64,000 nt of DNA from Ulota crispa. Its lineage: Eukaryota; Streptophyta; Bryopsida; Orthotrichales; Orthotrichaceae. Shown here piece by piece: positions 37,805 through 51,990 of this stretch. Made by a program: the position numbers and the translations under genes. The notes beneath the pieces are model-generated. The model worked only from the letters and a program-made list of their open reading frames with translations, made no database searches and had not been told where the DNA came from. Each line of letters opens with the position of its first letter. Position 1 is the first letter of the stretch. The stretch is from contig OY987242.1 in the NCBI GenBank assembly GCA_963920765.1, positions 5,048,789 through 5,112,788 on the forward strand, read 5' to 3'.

Positions 37805-40800
37805 TCAGAGGTGTCTGATCAATTTAACAGTGCCGTCACCGCCACAGGATAGGAATCCATCCACGGTGGGTTGAATATCAGTAACTGCTGCTTGCTGCAA
37901 TCAGGAAATGGGACATACGATTAGATTCCAAACGTAAGCCCTGTCCACTTGATCTGTTTCCTCAACTGGAATAATCCTCAAAATTCGTATAAAACAAACA
38001 AAAAAACCAGCGCTGATTGCATGTTTAAACCATTCCATGATTGACTAAGTTTACTCGTGAGCTACATGTTCAGCCCACTGGCAACCTGAACCCATCCAAG
38101 GCCACTTTGGCTGATTGTAGTCCTAACAGTCAGATGCATCAAAGAGCTTACCTGGATTATGGAGCCTAAGCTCCGTGAGTTCACTTGGAGAAACGTGTGT
38201 CGTTCATGGACTTTTGGCCAATGACCAATCATCGACCGCGTGCTCACGTCCCAGAGCTTGATGTCTCCATCTTTGCTTCCTGTGAAAAAGTATGGTGTAC
38301 CCGGGACTGCGGTTGCTTTTGTGACGCTTCCTGTACTCGTTCAAATCGGTCATGAATGTTAAAAAGAAGAAAGATTACGTGACGCTCCAATTACTGGCTA
38401 CATCGAAGTACGAAACGTTTAAAATACTCACACTAAGCTTCATTACTACTTGATTTGATCAGATAGCAGACTAGTTCTTCAACTGCACCTAAGATTAAGA
38501 GTTACCTGTATGAGCCTTGGGGACGTGCCAAAGCATCCCAGTCTTTCCACTCTCATCTCCGTCATTCTTGGAATTTGATGCTGAAGGAGATCGAGGTCCT
38601 TTCCCCCTTTGAGAGAGGATGTAGCGAAAGTCGTGCACAGCAACGTCACCTCCCTTTCCTCCACTTACTATCCAAGGCGAGTTTGAACTCCCTCCAATCG
38701 CAACATCCAAAGAGGCGATACAGCGAGCACCACCTGTAGCAACAGCATCCGTTCTTCAGAAACATATGGTTTAAATGATTACTGGAGAGTGAGGACCTAG
38801 TACAAAGGAACTTATTTGCCAAGACATAATTCAATGATCCCCTACTTGTCCTGCATCTAGGGCCTTCATGAAATTAGTTAGGCTTATATCAGTGCTGAGA
38901 CTTATGATACTTTCTGATAAATCGTTTCTAAACCTAACATAAACGGTTGTTCGATGGCCAAATGAAACAACAATGAGGTCTCAAAGCCGTACGATGCTTC
39001 TAAACCTCGTATAAAAGAGAGCAACAAGCGTATATTAGTTTTCAAGACGAATCAGGGCAGCAAGGGAGCATATCAAGAGCAGTGAACGTCGAAACATGAC
39101 TAAATGTGTAGACAGGTGAACATGATTCAATAACGTACCTTCATGACACGATATAGATTGCCGGTTTGAACTGGAAGGTGCTAAGGTATCCCATGCTATC
39201 AAGTTTTTCCCATTGCTCGTACTTCCTGTGGCAGCTACAAGCGAACTGCTGCCCATAATAAATGTTGCATCCCTATCATGACGCACATACAGGAGAAGAA
39301 AATTAAAAAAGCTTCAAACAAAGAACAACCTGTGGAGCTGAGTACCATACTTTCTCTACAGAAAACAACCTGTTATTGTCATGCGATATCACACTGTCGT
39401 ACTGACTCTCCGAGATAGGACCCTAATGTTCATATGAATCCCGTTATAGCGGCCTTTACGTCATGATAATCGTGCTAGATGCCACCATCTACATTTATGA
39501 TACGTGATGTGCTAAGAATGACACGAACTGTTTGGTCAAGTAGACAGTAATTAGACAAAGCACATCCAACATCTTTACTCTAAACTCATCCGATTAACAA
39601 ACATTATGTAGGAAGTGGAATTTCCATGGATTTCCATCACAAAATGATTCTTACGAGGCATGAGTCCCGAAGAAGAGACAAGATTCCGTGGGGCGAACAT
39701 TGCTACGCCCTCCAACTTCGAGCTGCCACGTGGACACGGTACCATCCATAGCTGCAGTAACGAATCGGTGCCCTCCAGAGTCAAATCGAACTGTTGCAAC
39801 AGAAGGAATGACATACGGTGGTGGCATATTGGCTGCAGGTAACACACCATAGGTTGCAGTTGCACTTGGCTTTCCATACTGTCAACACGTCATCACGACC
39901 ATCAATTATCAACTTATGTTCACCTCACACTACCTTGGTTACATCTGACACGCCATATTCTCAATAATATGCTTTAACTGACGCGATCCAAAATTCAAGG
40001 ATTAGAACCAGATGACATCAGAAGATGCTTGTGGTAGACATACCTCCCAAAGGTAGACATGTGTGTTATTCGACCCGACCAAGAAAATAGGTTGGGATGG
40101 ATGAGCTGCTAATGCCTTGGTCCTCACATTCTCAACAGTAGCAATTGGGTCAATGACACTATCAAAATCGTCCCACTCTTCCCAACCGCCCCAAGCACCC
40201 ATGCCCCCATAACCAGGCATACCAAATGCAACACCCCCCACCTTCGCAGCTTCCTTTCCTGCTTTCAGTGTAGCACCTGCTGCAGGACCACCCGAACTTA
40301 TAGAGCTTCTTTGGCTTTTCAAACTAGACCCTGGGGTCGACACCGCTCCTGCCCAACTACTTCTAGGCCACTTGCCTTGTTCCAACATCGCTTCAGAAGT
40401 CACAGTGAATGGTCCACCTGTATGCAGATCCATATACACGAGACCCTGTAATTGAAAATCACAACAACATTAATTACGAATTTGTATACAGGGATTTTAC
40501 ACGATTAGTGGCAAAAAGTTTCCCTGCGATAGGTACAGTGCTCTGGAAAAACCTTTAGACGAACACATTAGAGCAAATTGAAAAAGACTAGTAAGTATGT
40601 GAATTCAAGAATATAGGCCGCAAACTTCCAATTCCTGCTGGTAAGAGGTTATTAACCTCGACAAGCCAATATCACCGCTGGAATATCTGAGGATCGATTT
40701 CCTTGAATTTAGTACAGCTTAATTGAAAAAGGAAGGACGCTGAGCTCTAAATGCTACTTCTGTCTTATCATTCTTACGTTTCTCATGGACATGAAATCAA

Positions 40801-43800
40801 CACAATTGTATAATCCCAATCCTCTCAATACTAGTAGAAGTGATATGTAGCTATCGTGAAGTCAGATCAAGAGCATCGTATGATAAACCTTTGAGGCATA
40901 GCAATATATTCCCTCATAAATGTTTGAGAAACAAAGTGCATCTTCATCGAGTTCGTAGCTCATAGTCTGGATTTATTAGTGGACTTACTAAATTACATGA
41001 TAAGATCCAAAAATCAAGGCTTATTAAACTAACCAACCAAATTAGTATGAGAACCGAAACCACACTACTTCCACGTACAAGCTGAGCACATGAACTGAGA
41101 AGCTTGAGAAAAAAGAGCAATCCTGATTATGTAACAGCCTGCCTACTAAATTTCTTCAACTTCACCAAAATGATTAAAAACTACAGCTACCTATGTTCAT
41201 GACGTTCGATCCTGTATAGTGCTAAGCTACTGAGATATTTTAGCCACGCTAATGGTTGGAATTTATGAATGTAATCAAAATACCAGTCCCAAGATTCATA
41301 CCATATCCACAAACTATAAACTGCGATTAATTACGAAGAAAGAAAAATACCTTGCGATTGGTGGCGAGAACAACTTGGTCTGGATTACAAGAGTTAACAC
41401 AAAATCCCTGACACGGCCCACAAGAGTGTGAGGGACCATTGAGCGAGACAGCACTTTCTTCTACAAACCACTCTTATCACCTTTCACATGATATTTAAGA
41501 GAAACAAATATTTATCGAACCCCCTCACCAGCAATCAATCAACAAACTCTGCTAATTTAAAAAAAAAATGCTCAATATATTCGCAGCTCTCATGTCTAAC
41601 GCGAGACATGTTCAAAACAGCAATATCTGGCACATATTTCCACTATCGATCACCGTCTCTTTGAGAGGATGTTCACAGGTTCAATGGTACATCACAGAAA
41701 TAACACATTAGCTGAAAAACTCACCTCAATAAGCTCGCCACCTAAGGAAAACATAGCTTTCGGCTTCTGAAATTCTGGTATATAACGCCCCTCAGATCCT
41801 TCGGAGTTTTGAGCAGCACCCAGAGTGAGAGCTTTGTCGTGAACCTTAGTAGGAGATGCTGTCAAAGCGTCTCCATTTACCTCAACACCTGAAAGAACGG
41901 ACCTCCTTCTTGCATCTCTCCAGTCCCCCTTTTTCAAGTTTATCGTCGTGGATGTAGGCCCAAGAACACCTTCCATTGCCAGACTGGATCGGACATTTTC
42001 CCTCACGACAAGGAGTTTCCAGAGCTCCTTAATAGGTTCATCGTCTCCCCCCAACTGGATTTCTGGATAGACAACTGGCAATGGCTGCCTTCCATCGCCG
42101 GCACTTGCTGGTTTGTTTGAAGACGGTCCTGCTTCTGGGGAATTTGAATCCTCTATTTTCAAATCAGAAAGCTTTCCCCAAAGCCAAACAACCAAGGGAT
42201 CACTGTTACCCTTCACTTCCAACAAGTATTGCAGGTGTGCAGCTAATTGCTGTTGAAGACCGGTTGCTATGCATCCCAAAGAACTAAGTAGAGATAAATA
42301 GAGATCTCCGTAATTCCTGCTTGACCTTGGACTTTCAGCTCTTTGGATACTAGCTTGGTCACTCTGAGCTGAGGAATTATTCACTGTCGCTTGCGTATCA
42401 TCCCGCATCTTGTTCTTTATTTCAGACCATGCTGTAGAAGAAACAGATGATGTAGATTGTATACCAAGGCCCATGAAAGTGGCCACTAACCGACTTGATG
42501 AAGATGTGGAGGGAGCCTGCGAAGGGCTGACAGCATTAGTTGATGGTGGATTTGTTGAGCTTTTGGGTGGGGTTTGTTGGACTGAAACACGGCCAAAGCC
42601 ACTATAACTTGTCTCCTTCCCTGTTCCTGCCAACTGCTTCTTGACATAAGCCACCATATGAACCCAAAGAGCGACACCAGTAACTCGCCATACTTCTTCC
42701 TCTTGCAAAATAATTGCATCCTTGTTCTCAGTAATTGCATACGTGGTCAAACTATTTTGTTCTCCATTAGACTGAGAGCAGAGATCTTGAAACCATTTCA
42801 CACTAGTGTCAGTTTGAGGTACCTCAGGAGCCTTGGTAGGGTCGCTGATTGTCGGACCAACCAAGGCAACGAGAGCTCTTCCATTCTTTCCTAGCCATGC
42901 AGCACTTACGTAATACACAAATGCAAGGAGCATCATTGCTCTCTGTGTTTTTTTCTCCAGGTCTGTGTTTCCTGCATGTGCTAGATTTTCCTTTGGCTGA
43001 TTCTCAGTAAAATCAGCATATCCACTCAACAAACTTGCAAGTCTCTGGAGTTCTCCTCCATAACGTACAAGTTCCTCAATCTGCACCTTTGGCATCATCG
43101 ATTTCCAGGTAGGCGGTTTAGACGTGCTGTTCGCCAAAGTGAAAACTGATCCACCACAAGCCAGAATCAACCGAGCGAGGGCCCAAGGGGGTTCTTTCCA
43201 TAATGACCCTAAAATGTCGGTTCGCAAAGGCAAGCCTACCTCAGAGCTTAAACTGAACTTCTCCTCTGGGTATTTCAATCCTGCGTGCTGGGCAAGTAGC
43301 AGGCGATAATAGACGTACAGGCGGTGATGATTAAAGGCCCACGTCACAACCTATCATCAGCGAATGGACAGATGAAAATCAGAACGATACATTGATGAAA
43401 GCTTCTCTTCATATATATCCAGAACTCAACATTTCTGAAAAGTAGGCGTTAAAAAGGATGTGAAAGAATCTACACGAATGAATTGTACAATCTAAAAGCA
43501 GAAAATACAATCAACGGTTACTGTGAACAAAAAGAGAACTCCAGCTTTGAAGGTTGAGCAACATACCCCTGCTACAATGGCGGAACTATCTAGAGAAAAG
43601 GTATTTTTCAAGGCCTCAACTCCTTCTTCGATCTTTTTCTCTGGTCCTTCTAAGGTTGCAGATTCCACCTCAGTACTACTGGAAGAATCATCACCCTCAT
43701 GTACAGAGAGCCTACTTGCCGAACTTTGCTGCGCAACTGCCCAATCCGAATATTCTTGCACTAATTGTGAGATGCATTCAAGAGCAAGGTTCTGTTTTGC

Positions 43801-46800
43801 AAGCTCTTGGACATCCGCAACGAGTTCGGGGAGAAGGAAATTGGCTCGATTACTTCCATTCTGGGAGGCAGTCTGTTCCATAAGGTCCGAGTTGAAGCCT
43901 ACACTGATTGGGAAATCCTCGCGATGACTATTTTCAGTGATAGTCGTCACACCAGAGCTGGCTGTCATAAGCTCTAATGCTTGTAACTGAGACAGCACAC
44001 AATATTGTTCAAACTACGTTGAAGTAATAGTACTTCCAACTTGAGATATTCTTCTCGACACCAAACAAGCATGCACGCAGATTAGAGATCCTTGGATAAC
44101 ATCTAAAGGGATGTGGAAATTCAATATGCCTAAAGATACATTTCGCAACTTGCAACAGTACATCATATTTCAAATTTTAATGCGATTTGAACAGCAGATC
44201 GATCTTCATAGACATCATACTGCAATAACACTACGTACTACATTTTCTAATGGAATATGTCTTAACATTAAACCACAGCAACCAGAACCAGAAAGGTCCA
44301 CATAATTCATAATCAAGAACAGTCAAAGCAAAAAGGTATTCAGGAACGCAACAATGGATCAACAAGCGCGTTCTACCAACGCTAAAAAACAGTGCCGCCA
44401 GAAACTTACAGGAAGACCAATTCTCCTCAGTGCCAAAGAAGCTCGCAGTGTCGCTTGCTTTGAGATGGCAGCTATTTTTTCCTTTTTAGGTTCACGAAGC
44501 AAACGTGGCTTTAATACAAGCACTGCACAGTAATCTGCAACACCAGGATCCAAGGGCGTGGGACGACTGGTTCTTTTAAGTTCAGCCGTCTTCTCCTGCA
44601 TACCTTGGGCAGATACAGAAGGCAGGCAGCCAGGTACGACTTCGTGCATAGTCTCGATTCCATTGCCTAATAACCACTGTATGATATGAACAAGTTCAGC
44701 ACTTTTTAGAAACAAACCACCTCGGGTGTCAAGCATCATCTACATCATACACAAACATCTCTACGACAAAATTGGACGCCATTGAGAAAGACCAACTAAG
44801 AGGCTGCTATTCAGAAATGAAATAACAGCAACGTTCTTACTTATTTTTAGTCAAACCTATAATAAGACCCAGCTTTACGAACCTGGCAAAGACTACCAAG
44901 CCAATAATCTCCAGTCCTTACAGCCCCTGGGAGAACATGCTTGCTGATCAGTTGACGTCCAATAGGACCATCAGTGCCTTCTACAAGACGACACACAACC
45001 AACCCAAGCTGCGGATCCTCAAGATTCTTTGTGCAGACGGAAACCGCAGAATCAACGTCTCCACCCAACAGAAAGAATGCTGCGGCTAATTCCTGCCTAT
45101 GTTTTCCCATCAGAACATATGCATTCTTAAGAGCAGCTGCCTGGTTCTTCTCTTCCTACCAGCCATAATAAAGCACTGCAACAACGTTACGAATAGGCTA
45201 AGGATATCAAGTACACATACATACTCCAACTGGATTGGATAGATTGGATAATAGTATCTCCTTAAATTCAACATAACGTGCACAGGAGGACCAATCCTAT
45301 CATATAGAATGCAACAATAATGAGCTAAGGTGATTATTGGAAAGATTCAATAAATAAGCACATGTAATACAACATTTGCATCCTTAACGGGCAGATGACT
45401 TACTCGAAAGTCTCGAGCCATGAAGTCAACAAGGGGTCTATCACGTTCATCTTTACTTATTTTAAAAAGACCTGCCAACATAGTACGTCGCTCCAAAGCA
45501 ATATACAGCAGGGCGCTGTCTTTGGCATCTCTGCTAGCCATAAATTGTAACCGGGCTACTTTCTCCATCTGCAACTCACATCCAATCAACACCCGCTATT
45601 AAGATTTCTAAACTTACAAATGTGACTGCCAAGACACATCCCAACACCTGTGTAATTACACTCATGTGAGTTTTGGTAACATCAGCAGTTCAGTCTTATC
45701 TGCCACATACATGAACATCATGCAAGGTTGAACAAATTGCCAGGAATTCGACAGCAGCTATCAGAGCGGGACAAAGAAGATCTGCTGCAAACCATCCAGC
45801 ATAAGAAGGAAAAAAAGTGACAGAAAAACAGATTCATAACATGTCAGAAGGGAACAAATTCATCCAGTGGTAGCCCATATTCATATCATTCCATCGTATC
45901 ACAACGCAGGACAAATACAACCTCGAAATCACCCTAAGTCTCGGAATAAGTTATTGTTCCCAGCACACAAACACTCTTGAACAAGCTTGGAAGTGGCGTG
46001 AGGTCAAACATATCTGAAACAATAGAGCAGCCTTGAGATATGAAACGAATAGTACAGGAATAAAGTTAACTTGGTACGCATACCTTCTTCCTTAGAGGAA
46101 CAGCATCAGTAAACCAAAAGCCAACACCAAGTGCACGCAATTCTGGCCACAATGATTGCTCAGATGCGCACACGTCCAGCAGAGTTTCCTTTGTATCAGA
46201 CTGTAAAGCCCACGCCAGTGCTTCTGAATTTACTTGTATGCCGTGTGCATCTTCCCTTTTCACACCTGAGTGGGATGTAAGCATACTTTCATACCGATGC
46301 GCCAGCCAAAATCTGAACCACAATAAGGTAAAGCACATTAATCACTGTTAAGTTTGTTATGTCGTGGATTTTCTCAGCACAAAATTAATCAAATTCAAAA
46401 TGACGTATACTAGAACCCTTTGAGCACTTCCTGATACGAAGAATAGAAAAGAAGACCTTCGCATAGTCGACTTACCTTTGTCCAGAAATGTCCAGACCTG
46501 CACATTGTGCAGCTTGTTGAACACCATCCATCTCCCCCACCACCTCCACGAGTGCAAGAACCTGTTTTAGCTCTTCTTTGGAAAGCTGTAAAACGCTTTC
46601 ACCATCTTCTATAAACTGCATAATAGCGTCCATCTCAGTTTTTGAGAAAGGCTCTGAACCAGTGCTATTAATAGCATCTTGTGATTGAGTGCTTCTTAAT
46701 GGCTTCACCTCACTAAGTTCATCAGAAAACTCGTCCAACCACGACGTGTTGTTCAGAAATGAATACTTATCATTAGCGTTTGAAGGCCTTGACTGAGATG

Positions 46801-49800
46801 TACTATTCATAAACGCAAAGCTTGTGTTATATGAAGAATCTGGATTTGCTGAGGCTTGTATCGTGCTAGAGACATCCTTTTGTAGAAGTTTGCCCAGCCC
46901 CATGCGAGGGATACGGATATGGTCTTCATTGATCCTTTCAGAAACAAATGTCCCATTCTCTCTTGCAGCAGGTACTGTAATAGTAGCAGCTAAGTGGCGA
47001 GCAAGATGGCGAATTCGTGCCCGAGCTTGTGACTTATCTCCTGAAAACAGTACACCGTAATTGATCATGAAGTTCATTATATTATCTAATTCGTGACAAT
47101 AACTTTCAAACAAAAATAACAAAGTCACATTACGATGAAGCAGATGTAGACGAACAGGTTAATATCTGAAAACGTTTCTGTATAGCAAATTTTTACCAGC
47201 TACCCAATTTCCCAAAATGATGTTAAAAGCAATGAAGCACCAAGCATGGACAACCTTAACTAAACAATGGTGATAAGAAGCTCTCACCTCTAAACAAGCT
47301 CCAAAAGAGCGCCCTGGGGTGATAGTCTGCTAAAGGAGAAACAAGTGCTTCTGCAGCTTGAAGGAGACTACACGAATTGCATGAACCTGGCTGAGAACCT
47401 CCAGAACCAATTCCAGAACTCAATCTCAGCTTAGCAGAAACCCAGGGGCTGAAAACCCATACGTGACCCTGTGATGACAAAATAGGTGAACCCTGATTGC
47501 TCCATAAAAGATGATCAATCATAGTGCTGAACGAGAAGGAGGCCAAACATATCCAGGCTGTAGATTTTGAAACTTCCTTCTGAGACGATCGGTCTTGAGC
47601 GTAAATGAACAGATCAAATTTTGTTGCAACAGCCAGGACTACACAACCCATGCCTGCATTAATCCAGCTCAATGCAACAATGACTTGAGGCAGCGTGATT
47701 TGACCCTCAAGTTCAAAGTCCCCGTTATCGTTGCAGCTGTCAACCTCCCAAATCTTAACTGATTTATTGTGTTCGGCATCTCCAACCGAGGCAATTTTCT
47801 CACCACACCCAGTCGTAGCAGTCACAATTACTGGAGTACTGTGAGCTTGAACAACGCCTATGCATTGCCAAAAGAAGGAAGACCCATCTTGAGACATGAT
47901 TGAATGAGACGTATGAGCCTCAGGGCAGAAAACTTTGTACAACCTAATACTACCATCTAGGCAACCTGTCAACATGTCATACGGGTGGGCCTTCTCGTAC
48001 AACTCTAAATGAGTTGACAACGAGCCCTTAACAAACCCTGACACAACAGCAGTGCTCGTCACAACCTGTCCACCATCGAAGTTGAAAGACCCTATAAGAC
48101 TGTCCTTGATGTATATTCGCTCCTGGGAGGGAAGAGAACCTGTATAAAGCATATAACCCGCCTTTTCAAGACAATGAGACTGAGAATCAGATGTGCGTTC
48201 CTCACTTTCCCGCTTCACACCATTTTGAACACTTGCAGCTGCAACCTTATCGTCTTGGCTACTATTTGAGAGCGCAATCACTTGCAACTGTACTATCCAT
48301 GAAGCCAAAACCCCACCTCCTTTGTCGATTCCAACGACAAGAAAGCTCCTTTCTTCAGCAACCTGCTGAAAAGCATTCAATGGCACTGGAATTGCATTGA
48401 AAGCATTAAGGTAGTTCCCATCGCCAAATATAGGACAATGTAGGGAGTACATGTGATCGGAGATAACGGAAGTGACAGCTTTTCGCTGTGAATCGCTCCT
48501 GCCAACTAAAAAGCAGTCAATTTTCAGGATATCCCCAGCAAGTAACACAGCTCTGCCTTCAGGTAAGGATGAAGGCGCCCATGCAATATGATGATATGTC
48601 GAAGACATGGAGTTCTGGAGACCTGAGATTTGACCAGCCAATTTCCAACCTAAAGTTTGTGAGCTCATAACTTTAACCTGAGGACTAGACCATGCAGATA
48701 GATCCCACAGAAGGATAACCCCTTTCTCATCAACAGAAGCGGCAAGCGCAACGGTGGGGCTGGCATGAAGAGCAACCTGAACGATAGCACCACGATGACC
48801 ATCTACATGTACAACTTCTGATGATACCCCCCATATATTTTTGTTTCTTCCTGTTTGTGCTCCTGATCCGACGTGACCACCTCCAGTTCCAATGGCAGAA
48901 ACAGGTGGCCATAGACGCGACCAGCGGAAATATCCACTTGGAAGGGCTTCAAAAAGATCTAGAGAGGAAGGAGGGGATGCTAATGCGCCCTCGGGTCTTT
49001 GAACAACAGCCTTCATCATCAGTCGGTCCGTAGCATTATCAACCCCTTCTCGAAATTTATCAAGTGTAGACGGTGGAGCAAACACATCATCTCCTTGTTG
49101 CCAAAGAGTAACTTGTGGAGAACGAGTAGGTAGTATATCATCCAGACTGTGAATAGACCACAGTGCAACTTTGCCACGAGGTCCAACACCCACCAACCAC
49201 TCACAAGTTGCCAAATCCTGCCTTCTGACAAGGTTTTTTTTTGTCGTGTGGCTCTTCTCCTCGGAGCTACCTCGAGCTCTGCTTTCAGAAGCCCAAGTCA
49301 CAAAAACATCGTGTCCCAGAATCCCTTGCAAGCACGAATTCACGTCAACCACAGCAGCCACGGAGAAAGTAGGTTTTTTCTTGAGTTCGGTACTATCTCC
49401 AAAGCAGAAACTTGCATAACTCGGGCCTTCCATGTCCAACCATAGACGTACAGAGCCGTCTCTTGAAGACGTAAGAAGCACGGGCCGGTAAGTGTATGGA
49501 TCTTCACCGTAACCATTTGTTGGTCTCCACTGGACCATTGAAACCTCGGAAGCATGTTGTAACTCCGTCCCTTGAATTTCTTGCCCTTCTTGCCACCACC
49601 ATACTGTTGCTTTTCCACTTGAAGAATTCGGAATCCTCTCATCTGCTATACACTCTTCCTTAAGAATCGAGCCAAGCTGCGTTTCGAGTGCATCTCCGGT
49701 GGCTACCAGACCAGTAGAAGACCACGACGAAGCTGCATATGCTTGAGGTACAGTAGGCCGGACTTGCCAGAGAATTGAAAAGCCTAATTCACCCCTTCTC

Positions 49801-51149
49801 CACATTGTGATATCTGATCCAGCAGATAATAAACCATCTCCTGACTCGGTCCATGAAAAAGCAAGAACTTGAAACGTATGCTGCAAGACTTGTTTCGTCT
49901 CCCACGCCAAAGGAATTTCTGCAGACAGTAAACCAGCGATTTAAAGACCACATCCAGCAGTAGTAAAATCAAGACCATATACTCCAGGCTGAACTTATTA
50001 AAAGTCAGCAACATAATCCCTACCCTGAATAGGGAAAACAAAGAAAAAGAAAATAGCATTTTACTTCATTAATAGCACAGAGCTGAAAGTAGTTAAGTTC
50101 CTTAATACCTACACCAACAAGTATATGTCTGACCGGCAGTGCATTTTCACCAGACCAGGTGCACACCTGAGAAAGAAGGACCGGTTATTGCAGCCCTTGC
50201 TAAATTTGTAGGAGAATACAAATGTATGCTTTTGCCAGCCGCAGCTGCTAGCTGACCAACAGAAGGACCCAAGGGTGCCCATCCTACACTTGTCACCAGG
50301 TTCCTCCCTTCACAATTGTCTCCGTCATTACTCACACGTGTTTCAAGAACCTGCAAAAAGCAGACCATATCTGTGAGAACCGTTTCAATTCAATGTCGAC
50401 AGAGAGATTCCCTCTAGAGAAATTCCAGCAGTCTAAACTCGGAAGGATATACATTTACACCAGGAATCGTGTATCACAAAAATTATAAGAAATAGCGACA
50501 ACGAGTCCTTTTTATTTCCTATGGAGCTAAAGCTTTGAAAACAGCCCTAAAAACAACAAGGATACTGCAGACCACACAACGTTCTTATCTTGTACACCGC
50601 TGAACCTGAACTATGCAAGAGCCACGATGAACTGAAAAATACTTCAAAAATACTGCTTACAAGGCTTAAGAAAAGAAGCTGGAGTTGCGCATTAAATAAG
50701 TAAGGAGATTCGTAGTCTAAACCAATATAATGTACTAGATCTTGGACATCAATATGCAATGTACTTCTATGTGTTAAATTTTTTACTTCAGCCTCAGATG
50801 AATAACTGGAATTCTATTAGGTCAAAGCTAATTTAAATATGATCCAACTAGCAACTCTCTCATTTAGCTGCATTCAAGAATGACGAGTTTCGACGGATTC
50901 AAAATCAAAGCTTGTGGATTTGTGTCACTAGCTTACCTGTTGGAAAAAGCGGCCAGAAGCGGATTCTCCCGGATTCGACGGGGAAGCCGCAATGGCAACC
51001 ACAACCGCACTGCTGGCAGCATACGCCAACCAGCTTGAGCCTGCAAATTGGGGCAACCAATCTGCACATTGTGAACCAGCATTTGGTGCTGGGGGCAGGT
51101 CTTGCTGAATTGAGAGCTCGTACAGAGCTTCCGGCGAGGACGAACTCAT
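37805..51149 (-). CDS. DMXL: RAVE-complex subunit homologue (Rav1 / DMXL / rabconnectin-3 alpha), WD40 protein
   Basis: Seventeen GT-AG exons (minus strand, N- to C-terminus): 50937-51149, 50167-50350, 47288-49918, 46476-47040, 46084-46312, 45404-45568, 44883-45155, 44410-44739, 43567-43986, 41725-43350, 41351-41470, 40044-40445, 39655-39878, 39139-39272, 38506-38733, 38152-38330, 37805-37894. They join in frame to 2670 residues, close to the plant family length. Residues 1-1009 hold WD40 propeller repeats. About 1010-1670 match the Rav1 C-domain, with FKISKDERDRPLVDF and ALKNAYVLMGKH. Residues 1670-2210 are a Ser-rich linker. About 2390-2670 are C-terminal WD40 repeats (TGSKDGDIKLWD, SCGGDGTVKLI). 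Yeast and animal relatives promote V1-Vo assembly of the V-ATPase on endosomes and vacuoles. Plant function is inferred. ATG 51149 is the first in frame. No break found. Confidence 0.95.
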
Positions 51150-51990
51150 GTTTGCTACGTTTATGCATGAGAACAATCACATCAGCATCACGCCAAATAA
51201 AGGTCGGAATAGGAAACAGGCCGAAGTGATCAACGGTTTCCTATGTGCACGTGCAATTCCTGCCACACTGTATCAGCAGGTACCAAACACAAACATTCAG
51301 TCAATGAGAAAACGAAAGAAATCAAAAAATCCACGACAAACAATGATTTGGAAGTGCAGTGCACACAATACGAGCTGACAATGAATCTCAAAAATTCCAG
51401 GTTGGAGAAATTCATGCAGGATATTATCTCTACCTAATATACGCTCGCGGAGAGTGATTCATGACCGCAGCAGCAAAACCTACTCGGATCTTACAGCTAT
51501 ACAGAGAGCACCAGCTTAATCCTTCCATCACATCAAAGCCTGGAAGATTATTAGCTGTGGATCGCAGGGAAGGGAAGCTTTGCATCGAAAAATAATAGTA
51601 TGAGTAGTAATAGGTACCTTACTCGAAAAGCGAGCCGCTACAGGCACATTATACGAGCTTGTTCTGCTTGGCTTTGCCCTAGTCCTACAGCTCCTGTCGT
51701 AGCGTGCGTGCCTCTTGCAGTACCAAATCTAGGCCCGGAGACTGTGCTCTGACGATCTACACAAGCTGGAGTTGAGCATTGTGATCCTCCGATGAGAACC
51801 TGAATTTCCATGTTGAGAACCTAACTTAATTGCTCTTCCTCTCCAGGCAAGGTTCGTGAGTTGCAGGCAGTTCCGGGCTCCTTCATCGCTTGGGAACTCG
51901 TACCAGCTTGCTCTCCTTTGGCTTCGCTGTAACCCTAAAACCATCACATGCCCCTGAGTTTACGAAGTTTTAAATAAAATATGAATATAC
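51150..51990 (-). promoter_or_regulatory. RAVE-gene 5' UTR and promoter region
   Basis: Upstream (minus-strand) flank of the WD40 gene. AACCCTAA at 51931-51938 is a telo-box on the transcribed side. A TATA-like TTTTATTTAAAA lies just beyond (about 51969-51980). Intron-like motifs in between suggest a spliced leader, but I cannot place them. Confidence 0.4.

Noticed and set aside
41410..41463. Alternative acceptor TAG at 41461-41463 for the RAVE exon that follows 41725-43350
   Set aside because: It would force a reading frame unrelated to the family. The AG at 41471-41472 gives WFVEES...CVNSCNPDQVVLATNRK in frame.
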